From: Ruthenibacterium avium
GTDB lineage: Bacteria; Bacillota; Clostridia; Oscillospirales; Ruminococcaceae
Assembly (NCBI GenBank): GCA_019118905.1
Contig: DWYA01000027.1
Location: 1 to 54,768 of the forward strand
Direction: 5' to 3'
Length of the DNA stretch: 54,768 nucleotides
In this document: piece by piece, positions 1-7,701 of the stretch
How the letters are laid out: every line of letters starts with the position of its first letter
Numbering within the stretch: the first letter of the stretch is position 1
The notes under the pieces: generated by a model
Told to the model about the DNA's origin: nothing
What the model saw: only the letters and a program-made list of their open reading frames with translations
The model's database searches: none
Program-made: the position numbers and the translations under genes

Positions 1-16
1 GTTTAGGAGCTTATTC

Positions 17-45
17 ATTATATCATACTCAGTAGCTTTTGTCAA
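17..45 (-). promoter_or_regulatory. Sigma-A promoter P1, proximal of three tandem promoters leaving the window
   Basis: Read on the minus strand: -35 TTGACA (40-45), a 17-bp spacer and -10 TATAAT (17-22), a perfect consensus. An A-rich stretch lies just upstream of the -35, like an UP element. The start would be near position 10, so the transcript leaves the window. The driven gene is not visible; a stable RNA operon is an inference from promoter strength and number. Confidence 0.85.
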
Positions 46-99
46 GCACTTTTTTGATTTTTTCGCTCCCTTCCGCTCAGCGGAGGTGACAGCCTATTT

Positions 100-128
100 A
101 TCTTACCACATCTTTCAGCGTTTGTCAA
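100..128 (-). promoter_or_regulatory. Sigma-A promoter P2, middle of the tandem set
   Basis: Minus strand: -35 TTGACA (123-128), 17-bp spacer, -10 TAAGAT (100-105). It shares the 15-mer AAAAAGGTGTTGACA with P3, which includes an A-tract and the -35 box. Confidence 0.8.
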
Positions 129-259
129 CACCTTTTTTCGTGGTTCAGATATTTTCTTTTCGCTTCCCGCCGCGCTTGCCGTGGAACTGTCGCCTCTCGG
201 CCGTTTCTCTCACCGCTGCTTTTCAGCGTTCTGCCGTGTCCTCACCGGACAGCTTGTAT

Positions 260-288
260 ATAATACCACGCTTTCCTCCTATTGTCAA
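260..288 (-). promoter_or_regulatory. Sigma-A promoter P3, distal of the tandem set
   Basis: Minus strand: -35 TTGACA (283-288), 17-bp spacer, -10 TATTAT (260-265), preceded by an A-tract. It points the same way as P1 and P2. The rest of 1-500 is T-rich on the plus strand with no credible coding region. Confidence 0.8.
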
Positions 289-466
289 CACCTTTTTCTG
301 AAAAAATTCAATTTTTTCTGTTTTTCTTTTAAAACACTCCTTCCTTGCCCATATTTCAGTATATCGACTTCCTCCTCATTATAGGCTTCTCTCATTCCCT
401 TATAATGTAATCATAATATATAAGCACTTTTTCCTGTCTAATTCTAAAAACACTTATATAACAAAT

Positions 467-497
467 CGCCGGCAGATGTCTTTTCCATCTGCCGGCG
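467..497 (-). terminator. Terminator hairpin after dnaJ
   Basis: A perfect 12-bp stem (CGCCGGCAGATG with CATCTGCCGGCG) and a 7-nt loop, 10 bp past the dnaJ stop. The run that follows on the minus strand is only moderately U-rich. Confidence 0.75.
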
Positions 498-506
498 AAA
501 CTGAGC

Positions 507-1664
507 TTATTTACCCTCAAATTTTTCTTTTAAACTTTTGAAAAAGCCTTTGCGCTTTTCATAGTTTTCTTCTTTCAGCGTTTCCTCAAAGTGTTTGAGC
601 GCTTCTCTCTGGGTCTTTGTCAGCTTTTTGGGGATTTCCACTTCCACATGGACATACTGGTCCCCTCGTCCGCGTCCATTCACGTACTGAATGCCCTTGC
701 CACGCAAGCGGAACGTTGTACCGCTCTGCGTTCCTTCCGGCACGGTATACTGCACCTTGCCGTCAATGGTCGGCACTACTACTTCATCACCCATAACCGC
801 TTGGCTATAGGTAATCGGCACTACAACATGTACGTCGTAGCGGTCACGCTCGAACATCGGGTCAGGGCGCACGGTTACAATGACAATCAAATCGCCATTC
901 GGGCCGCCATTGATTCCGGCGTCGCCCTTACCCTGCACACGCAGATTCTGGTCATCGTCAATACCAGCAGGGATGGTAATCTCCACTCGCTTGCTGCTGG
1001 TTGTTTTTCCTGTGCCGTGGCACTTCGAGCAGGGTGTTTTAATAATTTTGCCTTTTCCGGCGCAGCGGCGGCAAGGCTGGCTGGACTGCATCACGCCAAA
1101 CGGTGTGCGCTGCTGCACGGAAACAAAGCCGGAGCCTTTACAATCCGGGCAAGTTTCCGGGGTAGACCCCTTCGCCGCGCCGGAACCGCCGCACTCCGAA
1201 CAAACGTCCTGCGTATTCACGCTTACAACCTTTTTGCAGCCGTGTACCGCTTCCATAAAGCTCAGCACCAAGCTGACACGAATATCAGCGCCTTTTCTGG
1301 GCGCATTGGGGTTGGCACGTCTTGCCCCGCCGCCAAAGCCGCCGAAGCCGCCAAAGCCGCCGAACAAGTCGCCCAAAATATCATTGAGGTCTACGCCGCC
1401 AAAGCCGCCGGCTCCTGCACCCGCTCCATAGTTCGGGTCCACGCCTGCATGGCCAAATTGGTCATAGCGTGCCTTTTTCTGCTTGTCGCTCAACACCTCG
1501 TAGGCCTCGCCTACTTCCTTAAAACGCTCCTCAGCCTCTTTATCTCCGGGGTTCAAGTCAGGATGATACTTTTTGGCCAATTTGCGATAAGCACTTTTAA
1601 TCTCATCGTCCGACGCGGTTTTGGAAACGCCCAGCACCTCATAGTAATCGCGTTTTTCTGCCAT
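507..1664 (-). CDS. dnaJ: Chaperone protein DnaJ
   Basis: Hsp40 co-chaperone, 385 aa, which stimulates DnaK ATPase and delivers clients. The J domain is at about residues 5-70 with the HPD triad at 34-36. A Gly/Phe-rich linker follows at about 75-130. Then come four CxxCxGxG zinc motifs (CSECGGSG, CPDCKGSG, CRRCAGKG, CSKCHGTG) and the C-terminal client-binding domains. The ATG at 1664 gives the canonical MAEKRDYYEVLG start; an in-frame codon 16 residues upstream adds an N-terminus unlike DnaJ. It is the last gene of the hrcA operon, separated from dnaK by a 250-bp spacer with hairpins. Confidence 0.98.
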   Translation of the reverse strand: MAEKRDYYEVLGVSKTASDDEIKSAYRKLAKKYHPDLNPGDKEAEERFKEVGEAYEVLSDKQKKARYDQFGHAGVDPNYGAGAGAGGFGGVDLNDILGDLFGGFGGFGGFGGGARRANPNAPRKGADIRVSLVLSFMEAVHGCKKVVSVNTQDVCSECGGSGAAKGSTPETCPDCKGSGFVSVQQRTPFGVMQSSQPCRRCAGKGKIIKTPCSKCHGTGKTTSSKRVEITIPAGIDDDQNLRVQGKGDAGINGGPNGDLIVIVTVRPDPMFERDRYDVHVVVPITYSQAVMGDEVVVPTIDGKVQYTVPEGTQSGTTFRLRGKGIQYVNGRGRGDQYVHVEVEIPKKLTKTQREALKHFEETLKEENYEKRKGFFKSLKEKFEGK

Positions 1665-1696
1665 ATGTTTACTCTCACTCTCTCCAATTACGGGAT

Positions 1697-1723
1697 AAGG
1701 GCGCGCGTCCACCGCTCGCCCTT
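1697..1723 (-). other. Intercistronic hairpin near the dnaJ start
   Basis: An 11-bp stem with one mismatch (AAGGGCGCGCG against CGCTCGCCCTT) around a 5-nt loop, about 30 nt upstream of the dnaJ start on the mRNA. No U-run follows, so it is more likely a processing or attenuation structure than a terminator. Confidence 0.5.
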
Positions 1724-1833
1724 GTCTTTTTGGTTTCAGCGTCTAAAAAAGCAGCACCTCTGCCTTTCAAAACGCCCTGCCAACCGCTTTGCATCATCGT
1801 ATCGAACTCCCGAAAACACGAATGCCTTCGGCA

Positions 1834-1869
1834 CGGCAGACGCCCTGCAAATCTGCGGTACGTCTGCCG
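1834..1869 (-). other. Intercistronic hairpin after dnaK
   Basis: Perfect 9-bp arms CGGCAGACG and CGTCTGCCG separated by 18 nt, about 45 nt past the dnaK stop. With 1697-1723 it is the only structure seen in the 250-bp gap between dnaK and dnaJ. It could stabilise the dnaK 3' end or reduce read-through into dnaJ. Confidence 0.45.
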
Positions 1870-1914
1870 CCGCGTTTTCGTCAATTCACCGAAAGCGGAA
1901 TGAAACTCTTTTGA

Positions 1915-3747
1915 TTAAACCTCTTTGTATTCTGCGTCTACTACGTTGTCGTCGCCGCCATTGTTGTTCTGTGCACCGGCATCTTCAGCCGCACCCTGTG
2001 CCTGCTGTGCCTGTGCCGCCTGCTGATACATTTTCTCGCTCACTGCGTAGAAGGCTTTTTGCAGCTCCTCCTGCTTTGCCTTGATGGTGTCGATGTCAGA
2101 GCCCTTCAAAGCCTCTTTCAGCGCATCCAGCTTTGCCTGAATATCGCTCTTTTCGCTGTCGCTGATTTTGCCTTCCATCTCGCCCAGGGCCTTCTCGGTC
2201 TGGAATACCATCTGGTCAGCCGCATTGCGTGCGTCTACTTCCTCACGTTTCTTCTTGTCTTCCTCCGCATACTGCTCGGCTTCCTTCACAGCGCGCTCCA
2301 CGTCCTCTTTGCTCATGTTGGTGGAAGAAGTGATCGTGATGTGCTGCTCCTTGCCAGTGCCGAGGTCTTTTGCAGAAACGTTTACAATGCCGTTTGCGTC
2401 GATATCGAAGGTAACCTCAATCTGCGGAATGCCGCGGGGAGCAGGTGCAATGCCGTCCAGCTTAAACATACCAAGGCTCTTGTTGTCGCGGGCAAATTCA
2501 CGCTCGCCCTGCAAAACATTGACCTCAACTGCGGGCTGGTTGTCGGCTGCCGTGGAGAACACCTGGCTCTTCTTGGTGGGGATGGTGGTGTTGCGGTCGA
2601 TGATCTTGGTGCAAACGCCGCCCATCGTCTCAATGCCGAGACTCAGCGGAGTAACGTCCAGCAGCAAGAGGCCCTTCACGTCGCCGCCGAGAACGCCGCC
2701 CTGAATGGAGGCGCCGATTGCCACGCACTCGTCGGGGTTGATGCCCTTGGAGGGCTCGCACTTCATATAATCCTTAACAGCATCCTGCACAGCGGGGATA
2801 CGGGTCGAACCGCCAACCAGCAGAACCTTGTGCAGGTCGCCGGGGTTCAAGCCTGCGTCCTTCAAAGCCTGACGCACGGGAACCATTGTCTTTTCCACGA
2901 GGTCAGCAGTCAGCTCATTGAATTTTGCGCGGGTCAAAGTGGTGTCAAGGTGTTTCGGGCCGTTTGCATCAGCCGTGATAAACGGCAGGTTGATCTGGGT
3001 GGAAGCCACGCCGGACAGCTCAATCTTTGCCTTCTCAGCAGCTTCTTTCAAGCGCTGAGCAGCCATTTTGTCGCCGCGCAGGTCCACGCCGTTCTCTTTC
3101 TTGAACTCGTCAGCCAGCCAGTCGATGATGCGGTTGTCGAAGTCGTCGCCGCCCAGGTGTGTATCACCGGCAGTGGACAGAACCTCCGTCACTCCGTCGC
3201 CCATTTCGATGATGGAAACGTCGAACGTACCGCCGCCCAGGTCGTATACCATAACCTTCTGGTCATTTTCTTTATCCATGCCGTAAGCCAAAGCAGCTGC
3301 GGTCGGCTCGTTGATAATACGCTTTACGTCCAAACCGGCAATTGCACCGGCGTCTTTTGTTGCCTGACGCTGGCTGTCGTTAAAGTAGGCGGGAACGGTG
3401 ATGACCGCCTCCGTCACTTTTTCGCCCAGGTAAGCCTCAGCGTCGGCTTTCAGCTTTTGCAGAATCATGGCGCTGATTTCCTGCGGGGTGTATTTCTTGC
3501 CGTCAATTTCCACTTTGTAGTCGGTACCCATGTGGCGTTTAATGGAAGAAACCGTGCGATCCGGGTTTGTAATTGCCTGACGTTTTGCCACCTGACCAAT
3601 CAAGCGCTCGCCGTTTTTTGCAAAGCCGACAACACTCGGCGTGGTGCGTGCACCCTCTGCGTTTGCAATAACAACCGGTTCGCCGCCTTCCATCACGGCA
3701 ACACAGCTGTTTGTAGTACCAAGGTCAATACCAATAATTTTACCCAT
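1915..3747 (-). CDS. dnaK: Chaperone protein DnaK (Hsp70)
   Basis: ATP-dependent Hsp70, 610 aa, working with DnaJ and GrpE in the cytoplasm. The N-terminal nucleotide-binding domain shows GIDLGTTNS (residues 5-13), then INEPTAAALAYG, DLGGGTFDVSI and VGGSTRIPAVQ. The substrate-binding domain follows, and the helical lid ends in a Gln/Ala-rich linker and the acidic tail DAEYKEV. Length is normal for a Gram-positive DnaK. The ATG has a GAGGAG site 9 nt upstream. It lies 84 bp downstream of grpE. Confidence 0.99.
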   Translation of the reverse strand: MGKIIGIDLGTTNSCVAVMEGGEPVVIANAEGARTTPSVVGFAKNGERLIGQVAKRQAITNPDRTVSSIKRHMGTDYKVEIDGKKYTPQEISAMILQKLKADAEAYLGEKVTEAVITVPAYFNDSQRQATKDAGAIAGLDVKRIINEPTAAALAYGMDKENDQKVMVYDLGGGTFDVSIIEMGDGVTEVLSTAGDTHLGGDDFDNRIIDWLADEFKKENGVDLRGDKMAAQRLKEAAEKAKIELSGVASTQINLPFITADANGPKHLDTTLTRAKFNELTADLVEKTMVPVRQALKDAGLNPGDLHKVLLVGGSTRIPAVQDAVKDYMKCEPSKGINPDECVAIGASIQGGVLGGDVKGLLLLDVTPLSLGIETMGGVCTKIIDRNTTIPTKKSQVFSTAADNQPAVEVNVLQGEREFARDNKSLGMFKLDGIAPAPRGIPQIEVTFDIDANGIVNVSAKDLGTGKEQHITITSSTNMSKEDVERAVKEAEQYAEEDKKKREEVDARNAADQMVFQTEKALGEMEGKISDSEKSDIQAKLDALKEALKGSDIDTIKAKQEELQKAFYAVSEKMYQQAAQAQQAQGAAEDAGAQNNNGGDDNVVDAEYKEV

Positions 3748-3831
3748 AAGTCATTACTCCTCTTGAATTTGTTATTTTATCGTTTTTCGCAAAATGTTAT
3801 GCGGAAGTTGGTTGTTTCAATGAAAAAAATC

Positions 3832-4377
3832 TTATTCTGCCACGGTGACAGCCGCGTGACGAATCACTTTTCCGTCGCGGCGGTACCCGCGCTGCATCAC
3901 GGCCAAAATCGTGCCGCTCTCTACGCCTTCGGGCGCGGGCTGCTGCATCACCGCCGCGTGACACTGCGGATCAAAGGGCTGGCCTTCTGCTTCAATTTCT
4001 TCCACGTTCAGCGCTTTCAGCGCAGCTTTCGCTTTGTCCAGCGTCATCAGCACGCCTTTTTTATAAGCTTCATCTGCTGTCTGCGCATTGGCCGCCAGCT
4101 CCAGCGTGTCAATCACGCCAAGCAGCTTTTCCACCGCAAAGGAAACGCCGTTTCCAAACGCCGCATCACGCTCTTTTTGGCTGCGTTTGCGGAAGTTGTC
4201 ATACTCTGCCGCCGTGCGCAGCAGCGTGTCCTTTGTTTGCGCCAGCTGCTTTTCTAATTCAGCGCAAGGATTCTCCTGTTCGGGCTGCGGCGCCTGCTGG
4301 GCTTCGTCTTTCTGCACTTCCTGCACAGGCTCCTCGCCCGCTTGATTCTCTTGCAGAATTTCTTCGTTTTGTGCCAC
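3832..4377 (-). CDS. grpE: Nucleotide exchange factor GrpE
   Basis: GrpE, 181 aa, releases ADP from DnaK. The N-terminus is acidic and Gln/Glu-rich, followed by a long helix with AAEYDNFRKRSQKER (the family's central coiled coil) and a C-terminal beta domain ending ILAVMQRGYRRDGKVIRHAAVTVAE. Start is GTG at 4377, with GGAG 9 nt upstream and no better ATG. It sits 16 bp after hrcA. Confidence 0.97.
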   Translation of the reverse strand: MAQNEEILQENQAGEEPVQEVQKDEAQQAPQPEQENPCAELEKQLAQTKDTLLRTAAEYDNFRKRSQKERDAAFGNGVSFAVEKLLGVIDTLELAANAQTADEAYKKGVLMTLDKAKAALKALNVEEIEAEGQPFDPQCHAAVMQQPAPEGVESGTILAVMQRGYRRDGKVIRHAAVTVAE

Positions 4378-4393
4378 TATGTGCTTCTCCTCT

Positions 4394-5437
4394 CTATTGT
4401 TCCTGAAAAGAAGCGCCGTTCACGCCGGACATACACTGTCCCAAAAGCAATGAAAAGTACTCCAATCTCGGAATGATCTTTTGATACGGCATCCGAAGCG
4501 GGCCGACAATTCCAATCGCACCCGTTGCGCCGCCGCCTGCCACATACCGCTTGGAAACAATGCATAAGCCCGGCATGGGGTGATCTTCCAAATCCTCCCC
4601 CAGCAAAACGGTGGTTCTGTCCGTCTTAGGGCTTACGGCTTGCTTCACAGCTTCCGTGTCGGCAAAAAACTCTAACAGCGTCTTAATGTTCTGTTCCGTT
4701 CCTGCATAGTTTAAAAAGTTCTGCTCTCCTTCTAAATATACATTGGGCCGCCCGGCTTCTTTCAAAAGCGTATAAGCTGCGCTCAAAACGGGATAAAGCG
4801 TCACGCCCCGCGCACCCATCCGCTGTGCCGCCGCCTGCAAATGTGCGCTTTGCACATCTGCCGCGCTGCGAAACGTCAGGCTCTCGTTCAGCGTTTTTGC
4901 CAGCATCTCCACATCGCCGTTTTCTAAAGGAAAGTCCAGCTTTGCGGTTCTGGTTCTTACACCGCCGCCGTTTGTCACCGCTAAAACCGCCGCCGTAAAG
5001 CGCCCTACCTGCATCACTTCGTAATGCGCAATGCACATATCTTCGCTTTTGGGGGTCGTGGCTACAACGGTATATCCTGTCCAATCCGCCAGCGCCCGTG
5101 CTGCCGATTGTGCCAGTCGTTCCGGGTCATAATCCATGTCGCGGAACATCTCGCACGCAGCGCGCTGTTCGCTTTGGGAAAGCTTTGCCGGCGCTCCCAT
5201 CAGATGGTCCAGATAATAGCGGTATCCTTTTGCGCTCGGCACGCGCCCGGCAGAGGTGTGCGGCTGCTCCAAAAGGCCTAGCTTTGTCAAAGCCGCCATC
5301 TCGTTGCGAAGGGTTGCAGAGGAAACGGCGTTCGCAAAATGCTGTGCCAAAAGTCCTGAGCCAACCGGCTCGCCATCCGCACCGTACAGCGCTACAATCG
5401 CTTGCAGCACACGCTGCTTTCTGTCATCCATCGCCAT
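4394..5437 (-). CDS. hrcA: Heat-inducible transcription repressor HrcA
   Basis: HrcA, 347 aa, represses heat-shock operons by binding CIRCE. An N-terminal winged-helix domain (about 1-75) is followed by the hallmark SAGRVPSAKGYRYYLD stretch and a GAF-like dimerisation domain. The family's C-terminal IGIVGPLRMPYQKIIP stretch is present. The ATG at 5437 has GGAG 9 nt upstream. As first gene of the operon it controls its own synthesis through the CIRCE element 40 bp upstream. Confidence 0.98.
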   Translation of the reverse strand: MAMDDRKQRVLQAIVALYGADGEPVGSGLLAQHFANAVSSATLRNEMAALTKLGLLEQPHTSAGRVPSAKGYRYYLDHLMGAPAKLSQSEQRAACEMFRDMDYDPERLAQSAARALADWTGYTVVATTPKSEDMCIAHYEVMQVGRFTAAVLAVTNGGGVRTRTAKLDFPLENGDVEMLAKTLNESLTFRSAADVQSAHLQAAAQRMGARGVTLYPVLSAAYTLLKEAGRPNVYLEGEQNFLNYAGTEQNIKTLLEFFADTEAVKQAVSPKTDRTTVLLGEDLEDHPMPGLCIVSKRYVAGGGATGAIGIVGPLRMPYQKIIPRLEYFSLLLGQCMSGVNGASFQEQ

Positions 5438-5476
5438 GCTGCTCTGCTCCTGCTTTCCTTTGTTTTTGATTTGTTT

Positions 5477-5503
5477 TTAGCACTCATTACCCCCGAGTGC
5501 TAA
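5477..5503. promoter_or_regulatory. CIRCE operator
   Basis: A perfect TTAGCACTC-N9-GAGTGCTAA inverted repeat, the known HrcA binding site, placed just downstream of the -10 box of the hrcA promoter. Confidence 0.98.
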
Positions 5504-5507
5504 CTTT

Positions 5508-5535
5508 ATTTTAACGCATATTTTTATAATGTCAA
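5508..5535 (-). promoter_or_regulatory. Sigma-A promoter of hrcA-grpE-dnaK-dnaJ
   Basis: Minus strand: -35 TTGACA (5530-5535), 16-bp spacer, -10 TAAAAT (5508-5513). Its start site would fall in CIRCE, the usual arrangement for HrcA repression. Confidence 0.85.
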
Positions 5536-5591
5536 GAGCTGTCACAAAAAATTCTTTCTTTTTTTTCAAAATCATCGATTTGCCTTGCCTG

Positions 5592-5620
5592 TTGCGGGTT
5601 TTTCCCCTGTTTATTATAAT
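5592..5620 (+). promoter_or_regulatory. Sigma-A promoter of the redox-protein gene
   Basis: -35 TTGCGG (5592-5597), 17-bp spacer, consensus -10 TATAAT (5615-5620), 68 bp upstream of the start codon. Confidence 0.7.
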
Positions 5621-5687
5621 AAGGTGTAACTCTATTATTCATTATCCGGCTATTTTCAAACCCCATCATTAACACAGGAGGCATTTT

Positions 5688-6185
5688 ATGCAATCTCGCA
5701 GCGAACGTGCGCGCCAATTGTTTGAGCAAGGCTATACCTGCTCCCAGTCGGTCTGCCTTGCTTTTTCCGATCTCGTCCCATTGGAGGAAGAAACGCTTGC
5801 AATCGTCGCATCCGGCTTTGGCGGCGGTGTCGGACGTATGCGCGGCCTGTGCGGCTGTGTCAGCGGCATGACGCTCATTTTAAACCTGCTCCGGTCTTAT
5901 TCCGGTCCCAGCCGCCCCGACACTGAAAAAGCCGCGCTTTATGCCGAAATTCAAACACTCGCACAGCAGTTTCGCCAGTCGGCAGGCAGCCTTTTGTGCG
6001 CAGACTTGCTGGGTCAAGCCGGGCAAGATACCAGCGCCGTTCCCAGCGCCCGCACTAAGGACTATTATGCACAGCGCCCCTGCGCAGGGCTTTGCGCTTT
6101 GGCCGCAGATATTTTGTCTCGCCATTTGCAATCCTTGCCGCAAAACACCTCTGGGCAAACCGAAGCGGAATCCCAGCCTGTATGA
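5688..6185 (+). CDS. C_GCAxxG_C_C family redox-type protein
   Basis: A 165-aa soluble protein of the C_GCAxxG_C_C family (PF09719), thought to be redox-active. The pattern is visible: YTCSQSVCLAF near residues 17-27, a Gly-rich FGGGVGRMRGLCGCVSG segment, and a distal Cys in SLLCADLLG. The start has AGGAGG 7 nt upstream and its own promoter. It lies just before the flavodiiron protein, which also has its own promoter, so both could serve oxidative stress defence; that is inference. No partner or substrate can be assigned. Confidence 0.8.
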   Translation: MQSRSERARQLFEQGYTCSQSVCLAFSDLVPLEEETLAIVASGFGGGVGRMRGLCGCVSGMTLILNLLRSYSGPSRPDTEKAALYAEIQTLAQQFRQSAGSLLCADLLGQAGQDTSAVPSARTKDYYAQRPCAGLCALAADILSRHLQSLPQNTSGQTEAESQPV

Positions 6186-6245
6186 GCCATTTTTTGTTCA
6201 CAGCAACAAAAAGTATTTCTCCGCTGCTTTTTCCCTGCAAAAGCC

Positions 6246-6274
6246 TTGAAAATTACACTATTCAAGTATATAAT
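6246..6274 (+). promoter_or_regulatory. Sigma-A promoter of the flavodiiron protein gene
   Basis: -35 TTGAAA (6246-6251), 17-bp spacer, -10 TATAAT (6269-6274). The leader then holds a nested hairpin at 6309-6343, with outer arms GCGTTTG and CAAACGC and inner arms CGGGC and GCCCG, just before the ribosome site. Confidence 0.75.
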
Positions 6275-6373
6275 TATATCCGTTAACATTTTATCATACC
6301 ATTTCTGCGCGTTTGCGGGCGCCGGCCCGTTTTGTTCAAACGCCTGACACAACAAAAGGGAGGATTCATATTC

Positions 6374-7567
6374 ATGGGTGCCATTCAAGCTATGGACAAC
6401 ATTTACTACGTCGGTGTACAAGATAAAGACCTTCGCGTCTTTGACATTATTATGCACTCCGACTACGGTACGTCTTACAACTCTTACCTCGTGCGCGGCA
6501 GCGAAAAAACCGCCCTGTTCGAAACATGCAAGCTGGAATTTTGGGACGAGTACATCGCCAATATCCGCGAAGTGTGCGACCCTTCCGAAATTGACTATAT
6601 CGTTGTGAACCACACCGAGCCGGACCATGCCGGCTGCATGGAGCGCATTTTGGAACTGGCTCCCAACGCCAAAGTTCTGGGCAGCTCCACGGCGCTCACA
6701 TTCTTGAAAGAAATCGTTAACCATCCGTTCGCGTCCCAAGCAGTAACCGAAGCCGACCAAATCGACCTCGGCGGCTTAACGCTCACTTTCCTGAGCGTTC
6801 CGTTCCTGCACTGGCCGGACAGCATGTACACCTACATTCCCGAGCTGAAAGCGCTCTTCTCCTGCGACAGCTTCGGCTGCCATTATGCCGACGACCGCGT
6901 GTTTAACGACCTCATCGAGGGCGACTTCACCGACGCTTACCTGTACTACTTCACCCACATCATTGGGCCGTTCAAGCGTCCGTTTATGACGAAAGCACTC
7001 GACAAAATTGCCGCATTGGATATCCAGTTCATCGGCAACGGCCACGGTCCCGTGCTGCGCAGCAATATTCAAAAATATCTCGACATGTATCGTGAGTGGT
7101 GCGCACCGCAGCCCAAAAACGGCAAAGATGTCGTCATCGCTTACGTTTCTGCTTACGGCTATACCCGCAGCTTGGCCGAGGCCATTGCCAAAGGTGTTCA
7201 GGAAGCCGGCGTAGACGTCAAGGTGTTCGACCTTGTTACCGACAGCGCCGAGGAAGCCAAAGCAGCCATTGCGGATGCCGACGGCTTCCTGCTGGGCAGC
7301 CCGACGCTCGTCGGCGATGCTCTGCCCCCCATCTATGAGATGATGATGGGTCTGAACCCCATTATCCACCGCGGCAAATTCGCCGGTGCGTTCGGCAGCT
7401 ACGGCTGGAGCGGCGAGGCTGTGCCCAACCTCGTGGCGCGTATGCAGCAGCTCAAGCTTTCCATGCCGCTCGAGGGTATGAAAATCCGCTTTAAACCCAC
7501 GCAGCAGGATCTCGACAATGCGGTCAGCTACGGCAAGCAGTTTGCCGAGGCGGTTTTGGCAAAATAA
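6374..7567 (+). CDS. fprA: FprA-type A flavoprotein (flavodiiron O2/NO reductase)
   Basis: Cytoplasmic flavodiiron protein, 397 aa, reducing O2 to water and/or NO to N2O in anaerobes. The N-terminal metallo-beta-lactamase domain carries the diiron ligand set HTEPDH, a later His in LHWPDS, Asp in SCDSFGCH and His in GNGHGPVL. From about residue 255 a flavodoxin domain begins (AYVSAYGYTRSLAEAIAKG). The ATG at 6374 was chosen because AAAGGGAGG lies 10 nt upstream; the longer frame starting at 6332 lacks such a site. There is no C-terminal rubredoxin or flavin-reductase extension, so electrons must come from a separate protein not seen here. Confidence 0.95.
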   Translation: MGAIQAMDNIYYVGVQDKDLRVFDIIMHSDYGTSYNSYLVRGSEKTALFETCKLEFWDEYIANIREVCDPSEIDYIVVNHTEPDHAGCMERILELAPNAKVLGSSTALTFLKEIVNHPFASQAVTEADQIDLGGLTLTFLSVPFLHWPDSMYTYIPELKALFSCDSFGCHYADDRVFNDLIEGDFTDAYLYYFTHIIGPFKRPFMTKALDKIAALDIQFIGNGHGPVLRSNIQKYLDMYREWCAPQPKNGKDVVIAYVSAYGYTRSLAEAIAKGVQEAGVDVKVFDLVTDSAEEAKAAIADADGFLLGSPTLVGDALPPIYEMMMGLNPIIHRGKFAGAFGSYGWSGEAVPNLVARMQQLKLSMPLEGMKIRFKPTQQDLDNAVSYGKQFAEAVLAK

Positions 7568-7586
7568 ATTTTTTCTGAAAACACAC

Positions 7587-7622
7587 AAACGCGGAAGCCT
7601 GAACGGTTTCCGCGTTTTTTTG
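7587..7622 (+). terminator. Terminator after fprA
   Basis: A 10-bp stem (AAACGCGGAA with TTCCGCGTTT) followed by a T-run, 20 bp past the stop. Confidence 0.9.
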
Positions 7623-7647
7623 CAAAACACTCTTTCTATATAAATTG

Positions 7648-7696
7648 AAAAGCTCAGGTGCTTTCCGGGGTTTCCCCTTGTGCACCTGAGCTTTTT
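7648..7696 (-). terminator. Terminator of the ABC export operon
   Basis: A 14-bp stem (AAAAGCTCAGGTGC with GCACCTGAGCTTTT) with a small inner GGGG/CCCC hairpin in the loop. A/T-rich flanks on both sides could make it bidirectional. Confidence 0.8.
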
Positions 7697-7701
7697 GCTT
7701 T

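Noticed and set aside
86..384. Two short plus-strand frames in the promoter region
   Set aside because: No ribosome sites, T-rich translation, and they overlap three clear promoters on the minus strand.
591..4257. Long open frames on the plus strand opposite dnaJ and dnaK (497 and 732 codons)
   Set aside because: They are antisense shadows of highly biased, GC-rich chaperone genes, with no ribosome sites and no recognisable domains.
7648..7696. Riboswitch or RNA gene between fprA and the ABC operon
   Set aside because: The structure is a simple long hairpin with T-runs, explained by termination of convergent genes.
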